Below are positions 1-8,822 of a stretch of 64,000 nucleotides of DNA, one piece after another. This DNA is from Caenimonas sp. SL110. Its GTDB lineage: Bacteria; Pseudomonadota; Gammaproteobacteria; Burkholderiales; Burkholderiaceae_C. Under the pieces are notes generated by a model. The model saw only the letters and a program-made list of their open reading frames with translations, had not been told where the DNA came from and did no database searches. Each line of letters starts with the position of its first letter. Positions within the stretch are counted from its first letter, which is position 1. A program made the translations under genes and the position numbers. The stretch spans positions 1 to 64,000 of the forward strand of contig NZ_JANU01000039.1 in assembly GCF_001044395.1 (NCBI RefSeq), in the 5' to 3' direction.

Positions 1-1362
1 TCCGGTGGCGGGTCGGGCGGCGGCGGCTCCAGCGCAGGCGGCGGCGGGTCGGGCAGCGGCGGCGGCGCTGGCAGTGCCGGCGTCGGTGCAAGCGGTAGCG
101 GACCCAGTGCCGGTGGCGGCGGTTCCGGCGGCGTTGGAGTGGGTTCCAGTGGCAGCGTGGGAGTCGGTGGAGTCGGCGTCGGCACCAGCACCGGCACCAG
201 CGCGACCGGAGGCGGATCTGCCAACGGCGGAAGCTCCGGTGGCGCTCCGTCTGGCAATGCAGGCGGCAACGGCGGTGCGAACGCGGGGACCGGTAACAGC
301 GGCGCCGGCGTTGGCAACACCGGCCCGGGCAACCAGGGCAACGGCCCGAATGGTGATACCGCTGGCAATGCCGGCGGTACCGCGTCGGGTGGAGTCGGCG
401 TGGGCGGCGGTTCTGGCTCCGGTGGAGGCTCCGGCGGCGGGTCCGGCTCCGGCGGTGGCTCGGGCGGCGTGGGTGTCGGCGGCTCTGGCGGCGGCTCCGC
501 CAACGGGGGCGGCGCAGGTGGCGCGCCCTCAGGGAATGCAGGCGGAAATGGCGGCGCGAACGCCGGCACCGGCAACAGTGGCAATGGCGTAGGCAACAGT
601 GGGCCAGGCAACCAGGGCAATGGCCCCAATGGAGACACTGCAGGTAACGCAGGTGGTGGCTCTACCGGCGGCGGCACGGGCGCCGGTGGCGGCACGGGCG
701 CCGGTGGTGGCACGGGCGTCAGTGGTGGCACAGGCGTCGGTGGTGGCACAGGCGTCGGTGGTGGCACGGGCGCCGGTGGTGGCACGGGCGTCAGTGGTGG
801 CACGGGCGTCGGCGTCGGCACAGGCGGAAGCGCTGGGACCGGGGGCACGGCTGGCGTCGGCACGGGTGTAGGGACGGGCGGCACCGCTGGCGCCGGCACC
901 GGTGTAGGCACCGGAGCCACTGCTGGCGTCGGCACCGGGGGGACCGGTACAGGTTCTGGTGCGGGTGCAGGAACCTCAGCAGGTGTTGGCACCGGGGCCG
1001 GCACAGGAGACACGGCCGGCGCGGGTGCTGGCGTTGGCAGCGGTCCCGGCTCGACGGCATCCGGTACGTCCAGTGGAACAAGCACTGCCGTGATCAACGT
1101 ACCTCGCTCCGACGTCGCTGCGGGCAGCACCCCTTCCTCGACCGGTGTCGCCGGCATGAGTGGCGGGCCTGTCAGCGCCGGCGTCAACACCAGCAGCCAG
1201 AGCATGGGCGCACCGGCCTCGATGGGCGTCGCGCAAGGTCCGTCGGCCAGTCCTTCGACCAACAGCACGGCCATGGGTGCCCCGGCAGCGAGCACATCGT
1301 CGACCTCAATGGGTGCTGCACCGACCCGTCCGGCCCGCGCTGCCAAGGCCGACCGCAACTAA
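1..1362 (+). CDS. Glycine-rich repetitive protein, 3' part (5' end outside window)
   Basis: Frame 1 is open from the first base to a TAA at 1360-1362, so the gene begins upstream. The GTG at 139 is only an internal codon. At least 453 residues are visible, mostly Gly with Ser, Thr, Ala, Val and Asn. Two 53-residue repeats (220-378 and 499-657) contain the shared string GNAGGNGGANAGTGNSG. They are followed by eight GTG[AV][GS]G-type hexapeptides (673-816). The last ~110 residues are less repetitive, rich in Ser/Thr/Ala/Met, and end in a basic tail (RPARAAKADRN). The two long repeats differ mainly at third codon positions of this frame, which supports it over the Ala-rich frame 2. No recognisable catalytic domain is present. 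A surface or secreted structural role is possible but unproven. Confidence 0.7.
   Translation, partial: SGGGSGGGGSSAGGGGSGSGGGAGSAGVGASGSGPSAGGGGSGGVGVGSSGSVGVGGVGVGTSTGTSATGGGSANGGSSGGAPSGNAGGNGGANAGTGNSGAGVGNTGPGNQGNGPNGDTAGNAGGTASGGVGVGGGSGSGGGSGGGSGSGGGSGGVGVGGSGGGSANGGGAGGAPSGNAGGNGGANAGTGNSGNGVGNSGPGNQGNGPNGDTAGNAGGGSTGGGTGAGGGTGAGGGTGVSGGTGVGGGTGVGGGTGAGGGTGVSGGTGVGVGTGGSAGTGGTAGVGTGVGTGGTAGAGTGVGTGATAGVGTGGTGTGSGAGAGTSAGVGTGAGTGDTAGAGAGVGSGPGSTASGTSSGTSTAVINVPRSDVAAGSTPSSTGVAGMSGGPVSAGVNTSSQSMGAPASMGVAQGPSASPSTNSTAMGAPAASTSSTSMGAAPTRPARAAKADRN
220..657 (+). repeat. Two 53-codon direct repeats in the glycine-rich gene
   Basis: Copies at 220-378 and 499-657 encode nearly identical Asn/Gly-rich segments ending in GPNGDTAGNAGG. 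The nucleotide differences fall mostly at third codon positions, so the protein sequence appears to have been kept while the DNA diverged. Confidence 0.8.
673..816 (+). repeat. Eight tandem 18-bp units (hexapeptide repeat)
   Basis: Eight in-frame 18-base units of the form GGC-ACG-GGC-G(C/T)C-(G/A)GT-GGC encode GTGAGG, GTGVSG or GTGVGG variants. Unit number could vary by slippage. Confidence 0.8.
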
Positions 1363-1380
1363 GCGATCAAGCCCCCAATG

Positions 1381-1406
1381 AAAAGCGGCCGCAGGCCGCT
1401 TTTTTT
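1381..1406. terminator. Bidirectional intrinsic terminator
   Basis: AGCGGCC-GCA-GGCCGCT forms a perfect 7-bp stem with a 3-base loop, preceded by A's and followed by T's. It can therefore terminate both the rightward glycine-rich gene (stop at 1362) and the leftward acnB (stop at 1426). Confidence 0.85.
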
Positions 1407-1425
1407 ATCCACTCACCAGGCAGGA

Positions 1426-4011
1426 TCAGGCGGCGACGCTGTCAGCCAGCTTCTTGTAATCCTCGAGCTTGTCGAAATTCAGGTACTGGTACACCGTGCT
1501 GCTGGCAGCCGTGAGTACGCCCATGTCGGCCATGTACTCTTCCTTGGTTGGGATGCGCCCGAGCTTGGAGCAGATGGCCGCGAGTTCGGCAGAGCCCAGG
1601 TACACGTTGCTGTTCTTGCCCAAACGGTTCGGGAAGTTGCGCGTGCTGGTGGAGAACACCGTCGCGCCTTCCTTCACCTGCGCCTGGTTGCCCATGCACA
1701 GCGAGCAACCCGGCATCTCCATGCGCGCACCGGCACTGCCCAGCACGCCGTAGTGACCTTCTTCGGACAACTGCGTGGCGTCCATCTTGGTCGGCGGCGC
1801 TACCCACAGCTTCACCGGAATGTCGCGCTTGCCTTCGAGCAGCTTGGAGGCCGCACGGAAGTGACCGATGTTGGTCATGCACGAGCCGATGAACACTTCA
1901 TCGATCGTGGCACCGGCCACATCGGCGAGCGTCTTCACGTCGTCCGGATCGTTCGGGCACGCGACGATAGGCTCGTGGATATCGGCCAGGTCGATCTCGA
2001 TCACGGCTGCGTAGTCGGCATCGTCGTCGCCCTTGAGCAACTTCGGATCCTTCAGCCAGGCTTCCTGGGCGGCGATGCGGCGAGCCAGCGTGCGCGCATC
2101 CGCGTAGCCGTTGGCAATCATCGAACGCATCAGCGTGATGTTGCTGTTGATGTATTCGATGATCGGCTCTTTGTTCAGGTGCACCGTGCAGCCCGCAGCA
2201 GAACGCTCGGCCGATGCGTCTGACAACTCGAACGCCTGCTCGACTTTCAGGTCTGGCAGTCCTTCGATCTCCAGGATGCGGCCCGAGAAGATGTTCTTCT
2301 TGCCCTTCTTCTCGACCGTCAGCAGGCCTGCCTTGATCGCGTACAGCGGGATCGCATTGACCAGGTCACGCAGCGTGACGCCGGGCTGCATGCTGCCCTT
2401 GAAGCGAACCAGCACCGACTCCGGCATGTCCAGCGGCATCACGCCGGTGGCGGCTGCGAATGCAACCAGTCCCGAGCCTGCCGGAAAGCTGATGCCGATC
2501 GGGAAACGCGTGTGCGAATCGCCGCCGGTGCCCACGGTGTCGGGCAGCAGCAGGCGGTTGAGCCAGCTGTGGATCACGCCATCGCCCGGACGCAACGAGA
2601 TGCCGCCGCGCGTCGAGATGAACTCGGGCAGCTCGTGGTGCATCTTCACATCGACCGGCTTGGGATAAGCGGCGGTATGGCAAAACGACTGCATGACGAG
2701 GTCGGCCGAGAAGCCTAGGCAAGCCAGGTCTTTCAGCTCATCGCGCGTCATCGGTCCGGTGGTGTCCTGCGAGCCGACCGAGGTCATGCGCGGTTCGCAA
2801 TAGGTGCCGGGACGAACGCCCTGGCCTTCTGGCAGACCACATGCGCGGCCCACCATCTTTTGCGCGAGCGTGAAGCCCTTCTTGGTGTCGACGGGCGCTT
2901 GCGGCAGGCGGAACAAGGTCGAAGGTCCCATGCCCAGCGCTTCACGCGCCTTGGCGGTGAGACCGCGGCCCACGATCAACGGAATGCGGCCGCCGGCGCG
3001 CACTTCGTCAAACAGCACATCGCTCTTGACGCGGAACTCGGAGACGACTTCGCCGCCCTTGAGCGCCTTGCCTTCGTAGGGACGCAGTTCGACCACATCG
3101 CCCATCTCCAGCTTGCTCACATCCAGCTCGATCGGAAGCGCTCCCGCATCTTCCATCGTGTTGTAGAAGATCGGCGCGATCTTGCCGCCCAGGCACACGC
3201 CGCCAAAGCGCTTGTTGGGCACGAACGGAATGTCCTGCCCCGTCCACCACAGCACGCTGTTGGTCGCCGACTTGCGCGAGGAGCCTGTGCCGACCACATC
3301 GCCCACATAAGCGATCAGATTGCCCTTGGCCTTGAGTTCCTGGATGAACTTGACCGGGCCGCGCTTGCCCTCTTCTTCGGGCGTGATACCGGGACGCGGA
3401 TTCTTGTGCATCGCCAGGGCGTGCAGCGGAATGTCGGGACGGCTCCAGGCGTCGGGTGCGGGCGACAGGTCATCGGTGTTGATTTCGCCGGAGACCTTGA
3501 AGATCGTCACGGTGATGCTTTGCGGCACTTCGGGGCGGCTGGTGAACCACTCGCCGTCGGCCCAGCTTTGCAGCACGGCCTTGGCGTTCTCGTTGCCCTT
3601 GTCGGCCTTTTCCTTGACGTCATGGAACTGGTCGAACATCAGCAGCGTCTTCTTCAGCGCGTCGGCTGCCACGGTGCCGACTTCGGCATCGTCCAGCAGG
3701 TCCACCAGCGGGCTGATGTTGTAGCCGCCCAGCATGGTGCCCAGCAGTTCAGTCGCACGCGCGCGGCTGATGATCAGGCAGGTTTCCGTGCCGTGGGCGA
3801 CTGCCGCCAGGTACGAGGCCTTGACCTTGGCCGCATCGTCCACGCCTGCAGGCACGCGGTTGGTGATCAGGTCGAGCAGGAAGCTGGCTTCTGCGGTCGA
3901 TGGATTCTTCAGCAGCTCGATCAGGTCGGACGTCTGTTTGGCCGTCAGCGGCAGGGGTGGGATGCCGAGCGCCGCGCGTTCGGCGACGTGGGCTACGTAG
4001 GCTTGCAACAT
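1426..4011 (-). CDS. acnB: Aconitate hydratase B
   Basis: Encodes an 861-residue protein, the usual AcnB length. It catalyses citrate/isocitrate isomerisation (and in many bacteria 2-methylisocitrate formation) in the cytoplasm. The N-terminal alpha-helical AcnB domain (about 1-160) precedes the swivel domain, the arrangement that separates AcnB from AcnA. Cysteines of the [4Fe-4S] cluster are visible in the C-terminal third, in [10 protein letters not shown] and in [10 protein letters not shown]. The start ATG at 4011 has GGAGA about six bases upstream. It shares a leftward direction with the CitE-like gene and mdh but is separated from the next gene by 54 bases. Identity is secure. Confidence 0.97.
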   Translation of the reverse strand: MLQAYVAHVAERAALGIPPLPLTAKQTSDLIELLKNPSTAEASFLLDLITNRVPAGVDDAAKVKASYLAAVAHGTETCLIISRARATELLGTMLGGYNISPLVDLLDDAEVGTVAADALKKTLLMFDQFHDVKEKADKGNENAKAVLQSWADGEWFTSRPEVPQSITVTIFKVSGEINTDDLSPAPDAWSRPDIPLHALAMHKNPRPGITPEEEGKRGPVKFIQELKAKGNLIAYVGDVVGTGSSRKSATNSVLWWTGQDIPFVPNKRFGGVCLGGKIAPIFYNTMEDAGALPIELDVSKLEMGDVVELRPYEGKALKGGEVVSEFRVKSDVLFDEVRAGGRIPLIVGRGLTAKAREALGMGPSTLFRLPQAPVDTKKGFTLAQKMVGRACGLPEGQGVRPGTYCEPRMTSVGSQDTTGPMTRDELKDLACLGFSADLVMQSFCHTAAYPKPVDVKMHHELPEFISTRGGISLRPGDGVIHSWLNRLLLPDTVGTGGDSHTRFPIGISFPAGSGLVAFAAATGVMPLDMPESVLVRFKGSMQPGVTLRDLVNAIPLYAIKAGLLTVEKKGKKNIFSGRILEIEGLPDLKVEQAFELSDASAERSAAGCTVHLNKEPIIEYINSNITLMRSMIANGYADARTLARRIAAQEAWLKDPKLLKGDDDADYAAVIEIDLADIHEPIVACPNDPDDVKTLADVAGATIDEVFIGSCMTNIGHFRAASKLLEGKRDIPVKLWVAPPTKMDATQLSEEGHYGVLGSAGARMEMPGCSLCMGNQAQVKEGATVFSTSTRNFPNRLGKNSNVYLGSAELAAICSKLGRIPTKEEYMADMGVLTAASSTVYQYLNFDKLEDYKKLADSVAA

Positions 4012-4065
4012 CGTGATTCTCCGTTTCTTGACTTCAGGTATCGGGGTGCGGCTATCAGGCCGCGG

Positions 4066-4770
4066 CTATCGGGAGGCCGGTACTGCCGGCAGCGCTGCAG
4101 CAGCGGGAACGGCTGCCTCTGGTGGCGCCACAGGCGGCTGGGTTACAACAGGTGCAGCGACTGGCAAAGGGTCTAGCAAGCTTGGTGCCGCCGGTGCTCT
4201 TTTCATGGCCTCGGCAACGACTGCCTGCGGTGGCGCCATGCATTCGTCTGCGAGACGGCGTCCGAGCTTCTGGCTCATGAGCATCGACTTGTTGGCCAGC
4301 TGGAGCCACATGGCACCGCCCACCGGGTCTTCGAGCCGAATCGCGCCGGTCTTGCTTTCGACCGGGTGCATGCGAAAGCGCTGCAGTCCGGCGCGCACGA
4401 TGAAAAATCCCTCGCGCTTGTGCTGCGTGACATGCACCGTGGCACCGAGTTCGCAAGGGATATCGCCGATATGAATCTTCTTGGCGACCTCCAGGTCGGC
4501 TGGCGTGAGCTTGACGGACGGATCGTCATCGACGTTGATGCTTTCTTCCAGCGTCTTGGGCACGACCGCGCCACCGCGCTTGGTGACGGTGGGCCGGGTG
4601 CCGTCAGCCGCGGCGGGTGCCAGCGGAACAGGCTTGACCGCCGGCGCTCTGGCAGCCGCCTTGGGAGCCGCTTTGGGAGCGGTCTTCGGTGCGGGCTTGG
4701 TGGTCGTGGCCTGCGCGAGCGCCAGGGCAGGTGTGATTGCCATCAGCAACGTTGCCAAAACAAATTTCAT
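4066..4770 (-). CDS. Conserved secreted hypothetical protein
   Basis: Predicts 234 residues. An N-terminal signal peptide (about 1-20, hydrophobic, ending ALALA-QA) is followed by a Lys/Ala/Pro-rich linker, with KAAPKAA-type repeats to about residue 55. A compact central domain follows (about 75-175, including KIHIGDIPCELGATVHV), then an Ala/Pro-rich tail. The central domain has two cysteines. GGAG precedes the ATG. I do not recognise a functional family. The composition suggests an exported, periplasmic or cell-wall-associated protein. It lies between acnB and the CitE-like gene on the same strand. Confidence 0.75.
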   Translation of the reverse strand: MKFVLATLLMAITPALALAQATTTKPAPKTAPKAAPKAAARAPAVKPVPLAPAAADGTRPTVTKRGGAVVPKTLEESINVDDDPSVKLTPADLEVAKKIHIGDIPCELGATVHVTQHKREGFFIVRAGLQRFRMHPVESKTGAIRLEDPVGGAMWLQLANKSMLMSQKLGRRLADECMAPPQAVVAEAMKRAPAAPSLLDPLPVAAPVVTQPPVAPPEAAVPAAAALPAVPASR

Positions 4771-4796
4771 GCTGCGTGTCTCCGTCGGGTCATTGG

Positions 4797-5807
4797 TTAT
4801 GGTTTGGTGGCGGCCGCCGGTGTGTCCAGCCAGCCCCGTACTTCTTCGGGCAGCGTCCTGCCGGTGCGGTGCGCCCGCTCGAGCACTTGCCAGTGATACC
4901 GGTAGCTCGCCCGGTCCTCCAGCTTGTTGTCATGGCTGATGGGCGCCCAGTCGGCTTTGGCTGCAGCCACGATCACGCTGGCCGCGCGCCCGATTTCATC
5001 GGCTCCAGGCGCAAAGGCCTCGAGGATCGGCCGGATCTGGTCGGGGTGGATGCTCCACATGCGGGTGTAGCCGAGTTCGGTGGCAGCGCGGCGGGCCGCT
5101 GCGGCAAACGCATTCGTGTCCTTGAACTCGGTCACGACACCATGCGACGGCACCTTGCCGTGTGCGTGGCAGGCCGATGCGATTTCGAGCTTGGCGCGCA
5201 CAACCAGCGGATGCGTGAATTGCCCATGAATGCCCATGCCGTCCGACGGAATTGCACCGCCATGCGCGGAGACAAAATCCATCAGGCCGAAGCTGAGCGA
5301 CTGCACGCTCGAATGCGCGGCAATGTCGAACACGCGGTGCACGGCAGCCGGGGACTCGATGAGGGCGTGCAGCGGCAACTTGCCGGCGCCGACCGCAGAA
5401 AGCGCCTGCACGGCTGCATCGACATCGTTGGACGATTCGACCTTGGGCAGCATGATGTGGCAGAGCCTGCGGCCAGCCTGGCCGGCAATGATGGCGATGT
5501 CTTGCTGAAAGGCCGGATGGTCCACAGGGTGGACGCGAACCGCCACGCGCGCCTGCGGGTCGGCTTCGAGTGCGAGGCCCACCACAAGCTGCGCGTGGTC
5601 GCGCTCACCACCCACCGGCGCGCCGTCTTCGCAGTCGAGTGTGACGTCAAAGACGCATTCACCAAACTCGCGTGTCATCTCGGCCTGCAAGGCCAGGGAG
5701 CGCCGCATCCGGGCCTCGACGCCGCTGTAGTGGTCGCAGACCGGCAGGAAGCCGGTCTGCGCCTGCGCGCCCAGGAGGACTTGTCGAGGGTGGGTCATAC
5801 GTGGCAT
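4797..5807 (-). CDS. HpcH/HpaI aldolase / citrate lyase beta-like (CoA ester lyase)
   Basis: A 336-residue TIM-barrel lyase of the CitE / malyl-CoA lyase superfamily. Family members cleave or form 3-hydroxyacyl-CoA esters such as malyl-, citramalyl- or citryl-CoA. Supporting segments are VFDVTLDCEDGAP (metal-binding acidic residues near residue 55), a conserved VRVHPVDHP and ICHIMLPKVES-like barrel strand, and LIESPAAVH. No citrate lyase alpha or gamma subunit is nearby, so it is unlikely to be part of a citrate lyase complex. An ATG at 5798 (MTHPRQ) is an alternative start, and neither start has a clear ribosome binding site. A palindromic repeat lies directly upstream. The mdh neighbourhood suggests malate/malyl-CoA metabolism, which is inference. 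Confidence 0.85.
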   Translation of the reverse strand: MPRMTHPRQVLLGAQAQTGFLPVCDHYSGVEARMRRSLALQAEMTREFGECVFDVTLDCEDGAPVGGERDHAQLVVGLALEADPQARVAVRVHPVDHPAFQQDIAIIAGQAGRRLCHIMLPKVESSNDVDAAVQALSAVGAGKLPLHALIESPAAVHRVFDIAAHSSVQSLSFGLMDFVSAHGGAIPSDGMGIHGQFTHPLVVRAKLEIASACHAHGKVPSHGVVTEFKDTNAFAAAARRAATELGYTRMWSIHPDQIRPILEAFAPGADEIGRAASVIVAAAKADWAPISHDNKLEDRASYRYHWQVLERAHRTGRTLPEEVRGWLDTPAAATKP

Positions 5808-5850
5808 GTCATTGCGGGCTCGACCCGCAATCCACCGCGAAGCGGCGACC
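5808..5850 (+). repeat. REP-like palindromic element, copy 1
   Basis: ATTGCGGG-ctcga-CCCGCAAT (5811-5831) forms an 8-bp stem, preceded by TGTC and followed by the tail CCACCGCGAAGCGGCGAC. Related copies are at 14762, 14845, 37709, 37749 and 50884. It lies between the CitE-like gene and mdh. Confidence 0.85.
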
Positions 5851-5900
5851 GCGCCCGATCCGGGCCATCGTCTTGCGAATCACCGATGACAGTCATTGGC

Positions 5901-6887
5901 TCAGAGCAGGTGCGAAACCCCAGCCTGCTCGTCCTGCAGTTCCTTGAGCGTCTTGTCGATGCGCTCCTGGCTGAATGCATCGATGTCCAGGCCCTTGACG
6001 ATTTCGTACTTGCCGTCTTTCGTCGTGACCGGAAATCCGAACATCACATCCTTGGGGATGCCGTAGTCGCCATTGGACGGGATGCCCATCGTGACCCACT
6101 TGCCGTTGGAGCCCAGCGCCCAGTCGCGCATGTGGTCGATGGCTGCGTTGGCGGCCGATGCAGCAGACGACAGGCCGCGCGCTTCGATGATCGCGGCGCC
6201 GCGCTTGCCCACCGTCGGCAGGAAGGTATCAGCGTTCCAGACCTGGTCATTGATCATGTCCTTGATGCTCTTGCCGCCGGCGGTGGCAAAGCGGTAGTCG
6301 GCGTACATCGTGGGCGAGTGATTGCCCCACACGGTGAGCTTTTCGATATCGGCAACGGCCACACCGGTCTTGGCGGCAACCTGCGACAGCGCGCGGTTGT
6401 GGTCCAGGCGCAGCATGGCGGTGAAGTTCTCGCGCGGCAGGCTGGGCGCGCTCTTCATCGCGATGTAGGCGTTGGTGTTGGCAGGGTTGCCGACCACCAG
6501 AACCTTGACGTTGCGGCTGGCGACGGCGTCGAGCGCCTTGCCCTGGCCGATGAAGATCTGGCCGTTGATCGAGAGCAGCTCGGCGCGCTCCATGCCGGCC
6601 TTGCGGGGCATCGAACCCACGAGCAGCGCGTAGTCGGTGTCCTTGAAAGCGGTCATCGGATCGCTGTGGGCTTCCATGCCGGCCAGCAGCGGGAAAGCGC
6701 AGTCTTCGAGTTCCATCATCACGCCCTTGAGCGCCTTTTGCGGACCTTCGACAGGCACTTCGAGCAGTTGCAGGATGACGGGCTGGTCCTTGCCCAGCAT
6801 TTCGCCGGAGGCGATGCGAAACAACAGGGCGTAACCGATTTGACCTGCGGCGCCGGTGACGGCAACGCGGACGGGCTTCTTGCTCAT
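5901..6887 (-). CDS. mdh: Malate dehydrogenase
   Basis: NAD-dependent malate to oxaloacetate interconversion in the TCA cycle. The 328-residue protein starting [20 protein letters not shown] is the usual betaproteobacterial length. The Rossmann motif GAAGQIG is at the N-terminus, substrate-binding arginines are in [10 protein letters not shown], and the catalytic His region is [15 protein letters not shown] prefer the ATG at 6887 over a longer frame reaching 7010 because GGAG lies eight bases before it and the family starts here. The promoter at 6981-7010 fits this start. Confidence 0.97.
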   Translation of the reverse strand: MSKKPVRVAVTGAAGQIGYALLFRIASGEMLGKDQPVILQLLEVPVEGPQKALKGVMMELEDCAFPLLAGMEAHSDPMTAFKDTDYALLVGSMPRKAGMERAELLSINGQIFIGQGKALDAVASRNVKVLVVGNPANTNAYIAMKSAPSLPRENFTAMLRLDHNRALSQVAAKTGVAVADIEKLTVWGNHSPTMYADYRFATAGGKSIKDMINDQVWNADTFLPTVGKRGAAIIEARGLSSAASAANAAIDHMRDWALGSNGKWVTMGIPSNGDYGIPKDVMFGFPVTTKDGKYEIVKGLDIDAFSQERIDKTLKELQDEQAGVSHLL

Positions 6888-6980
6888 GAGGGAATCTCCG
6901 AAGGTGATGAAAGACGGCGCCGGCAGGGTCTGGAAACAGGGCGCGAAACGCGCTGGAAATCGCCGGCCGGACAGCCCGCG

Positions 6981-7010
6981 AGTGTACTCGCGCAAACCCT
7001 GACTCGTCAA
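6981..7010 (-). promoter_or_regulatory. Predicted sigma-70 promoter of mdh
   Basis: On the minus strand TTGACG (7005-7010) and TACACT (6981-6986) are separated by 18 bases. This gives a leader of about 85-90 bases before the mdh ATG. The TCTTATATAAGA palindrome lies 12 bases upstream of the -35. Confidence 0.5.
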
Positions 7011-7011
7011 T

Positions 7012-7039
7012 TTGTCTTATGTCTTATATAAGATATGAT
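7012..7039 (+). promoter_or_regulatory. Predicted promoter of the GntR gene with palindromic operator in the spacer
   Basis: TTGTCT (7012-7017) and TATGAT (7034-7039) are 16 bases apart. The spacer contains the perfect 12-bp palindrome TCTTATATAAGA (7022-7033), and a further GTCTTAT half-like copy lies directly before it. A repressor bound there would block this promoter and sit just upstream of the mdh promoter. Binding by the adjacent GntR protein is inference. Confidence 0.55.
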
Positions 7040-7088
7040 TCGCCGACCCTCCCGAAGACTTCCCGGACATCTCGCTTCGCTCACGATC

Positions 7089-7880
7089 ATGGCCGCAACA
7101 CCCGCATCCAACGCCGAAAACGGCCCGGCCGACGTCACTGCCGTGTCGTCGGCGACGCCGGCTTTCAGCCCGCTCTACCAGCAGATCAAAAGCCTGATCC
7201 TGCAAAGCCTGCAGGCTGGCGAGTGGAAGCCCGGCGAGGCCATCCCCAGCGAAATGGACCTGGCCGCGCGCTTTCGCGTGAGCCAGGGCACGGTGCGAAA
7301 AGCCATCGATGAACTGGCCGGCGAAAACCTCGTCGTGCGTCGGCAGGGCAAGGGAACTTTCGTCGCCACGCATTCCGAGCAGCAGGTCCAGTACCGCTTC
7401 CTGAAACTCATGCCCGACAGCGGCGACCGCGATGACGAAGGTCCCGCGCAGCGCACCGTGGTCGAATGCAAGCGCGTGCGAGCCACCGCCGATGTGGCGC
7501 GCCTGCTCGCGCTGCGGTCGGGCGACGCAGTTGTGCAGGTGCGCCGCGTGCTCGCCTTTGGCGGCGTGCCCACCATCGTCGAGGATCTCTGGCTGCCCGG
7601 CAACGCCTTCAAGGGAATTTCCGCAGAGCAGGTCGCGGGCTATCACGGCCCGACGTATGCCATGTTCGAGGAAGAGTTCGGTGTTCGCATGGTCCGCGCA
7701 GAAGAAAGAATCCGCGCCGTCGCCGCCGACCCGCAGCAGGCCGAGCTCCTGAAAGTGGAGCAAGGCACACCGCTGCTGAGCGTGGAGCGCGTCGCGTTCA
7801 CCTACAACGATGCGCCGATGGAGTTGCGCCGCGGCTTCTACCGCACGGACACGCACCACTACCGCAACGAGTTGAATTGA
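7089..7880 (+). CDS. GntR-family (HutC subfamily) transcriptional regulator
   Basis: A 263-residue DNA-binding protein. The winged helix of the GntR type starts near FSPLYQQIKSLIL (about residue 20) and includes IPSEMDLAARFRVSQGTVRKA. It is followed by a C-terminal UTRA ligand-binding domain (about 105-260). It lies divergent from mdh and just upstream of sdhCDAB-gltA, so it is probably a TCA-cycle regulator responding to an organic acid. This is inferred from context. The frame is open to an ATG at 7035, but that codon overlaps the best -10 box, so I chose the ATG at 7089. Neither has a good ribosome binding site, and a GTG at 7143 is also possible. Confidence 0.88.
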   Translation: MAATPASNAENGPADVTAVSSATPAFSPLYQQIKSLILQSLQAGEWKPGEAIPSEMDLAARFRVSQGTVRKAIDELAGENLVVRRQGKGTFVATHSEQQVQYRFLKLMPDSGDRDDEGPAQRTVVECKRVRATADVARLLALRSGDAVVQVRRVLAFGGVPTIVEDLWLPGNAFKGISAEQVAGYHGPTYAMFEEEFGVRMVRAEERIRAVAADPQQAELLKVEQGTPLLSVERVAFTYNDAPMELRRGFYRTDTHHYRNELN

Positions 7881-7987
7881 TGCGTGAACAAAAGTGCGGG
7901 TAAGTCGGGATTGCTGAAGGCTTCGAGTCAGTTTGATGCGTTGCAATAGAATTTTGGGTTGTTTGCTCATAAACCGAAAGCCATGAC

Positions 7988-8422
7988 ATGACAGAGTTAG
8001 CCAGAAAACGTCCGGAATTCCGGAACATCAACGCCATCTCTGACCTTCCGACTTACCGCCTGCCCGCTGCGGGTTGGGTTTCGATCCTGCATCGTGTGAG
8101 CGGCGTGCTCATGTTCCTTTTGCTGCCGTTCATCATCTGGATGTTCGACACCTCGGTCTCTTCCGAATATTCGTTTGCGAAATTCCGAAGTGCCTTCAAC
8201 AACGGCATCTGGTTTTTTCCAGGCTTCTTCCTCAAGCTCGTGGCCCTGGCCCTGATCTGGGCTTACCTGCATCACTTCATCGCCGGCGTTCGCCACCTCT
8301 GGATGGACGTGAGCCACAAGGCCGTGAGCAAGCAGTTCGGCACGACCTCCGCAATAGTCACACTGGTCCTGAGCGTCCTGCTCACCGTGGTGCTGGGCGC
8401 CAAGCTCTTTGGCCTCTACTGA
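7988..8422 (+). CDS. sdhC: Succinate dehydrogenase cytochrome b556 subunit
   Basis: A 144-residue membrane anchor of complex II with three hydrophobic segments. Motifs are SILHRVSGV near residue 35 (quinone-site Ser/Arg region) and HHFIAGVRHLWMD near residue 90, which carries the expected heme-ligand His. It is the first gene of sdhCDAB-sdhE-gltA. The 107 bases upstream contain TAGAAT (7947-7952) as a possible -10, without a convincing -35. Confidence 0.95.
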   Translation: MTELARKRPEFRNINAISDLPTYRLPAAGWVSILHRVSGVLMFLLLPFIIWMFDTSVSSEYSFAKFRSAFNNGIWFFPGFFLKLVALALIWAYLHHFIAGVRHLWMDVSHKAVSKQFGTTSAIVTLVLSVLLTVVLGAKLFGLY

Positions 8423-8455
8423 AATCTCCACAGAACAACAACAAGGCTGCAATCA

Positions 8456-8821
8456 ATGACTGTCAACTACGGCTCCAGGCGCACCGTCGTCGGGGCACAT
8501 TACGGACTCAGGGACTGGCTCAGCCAGCGCGTCACCGCCACGCTCATGGCGCTCTTCACGCTGGTCGTCCTGGGTCAGGTGATCTTCAGCCGGGGCCCGA
8601 TCGGCTACGACAAATGGGCAGGAATTTTCTCCGCGCAGTGGATGAAGGTGCTGACGTTCACCGTCATCGTTTCGCTGCTGTGGCACGTGTGGGTCGGGAT
8701 GCGCGATGTCTTCATGGACTACGTCAAGCCCGTCGGTCTGCGCCTGGCGCTGCAGGTCTTCACCATCGCATGGCTGACCGGCTGCGCCGGCTGGGCAGTG
8801 CAAGTGCTGTGGAGACTCTGA
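8456..8821 (+). CDS. sdhD: Succinate dehydrogenase hydrophobic membrane anchor subunit
   Basis: A 121-residue protein with three membrane segments. The second ends in LLWHVWVGMRDVFMDY, whose His and Asp-Tyr are the usual heme/quinone-site residues of SdhD. The stop codon lies one base before the sdhA ATG, so the two are probably translated together. It pairs with SdhC to anchor SdhAB in the inner membrane. Confidence 0.95.
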   Translation: MTVNYGSRRTVVGAHYGLRDWLSQRVTATLMALFTLVVLGQVIFSRGPIGYDKWAGIFSAQWMKVLTFTVIVSLLWHVWVGMRDVFMDYVKPVGLRLALQVFTIAWLTGCAGWAVQVLWRL

Positions 8822-8822
8822 G

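Noticed and set aside
5-592. Ala/Pro-rich open frame in frame 2 of the glycine-rich region
   Set aside because: It closes at 592 while frame 1 stays open to 1362 and ends just before a terminator. Repeat differences are synonymous in frame 1, not frame 2.
4737-7031. 764-codon open frame opposite mdh and the CitE-like gene
   Set aside because: It is antisense to two clearly recognised genes, and its sequence is low-complexity Arg/Ala/His/Gly typical of a GC-rich shadow frame.
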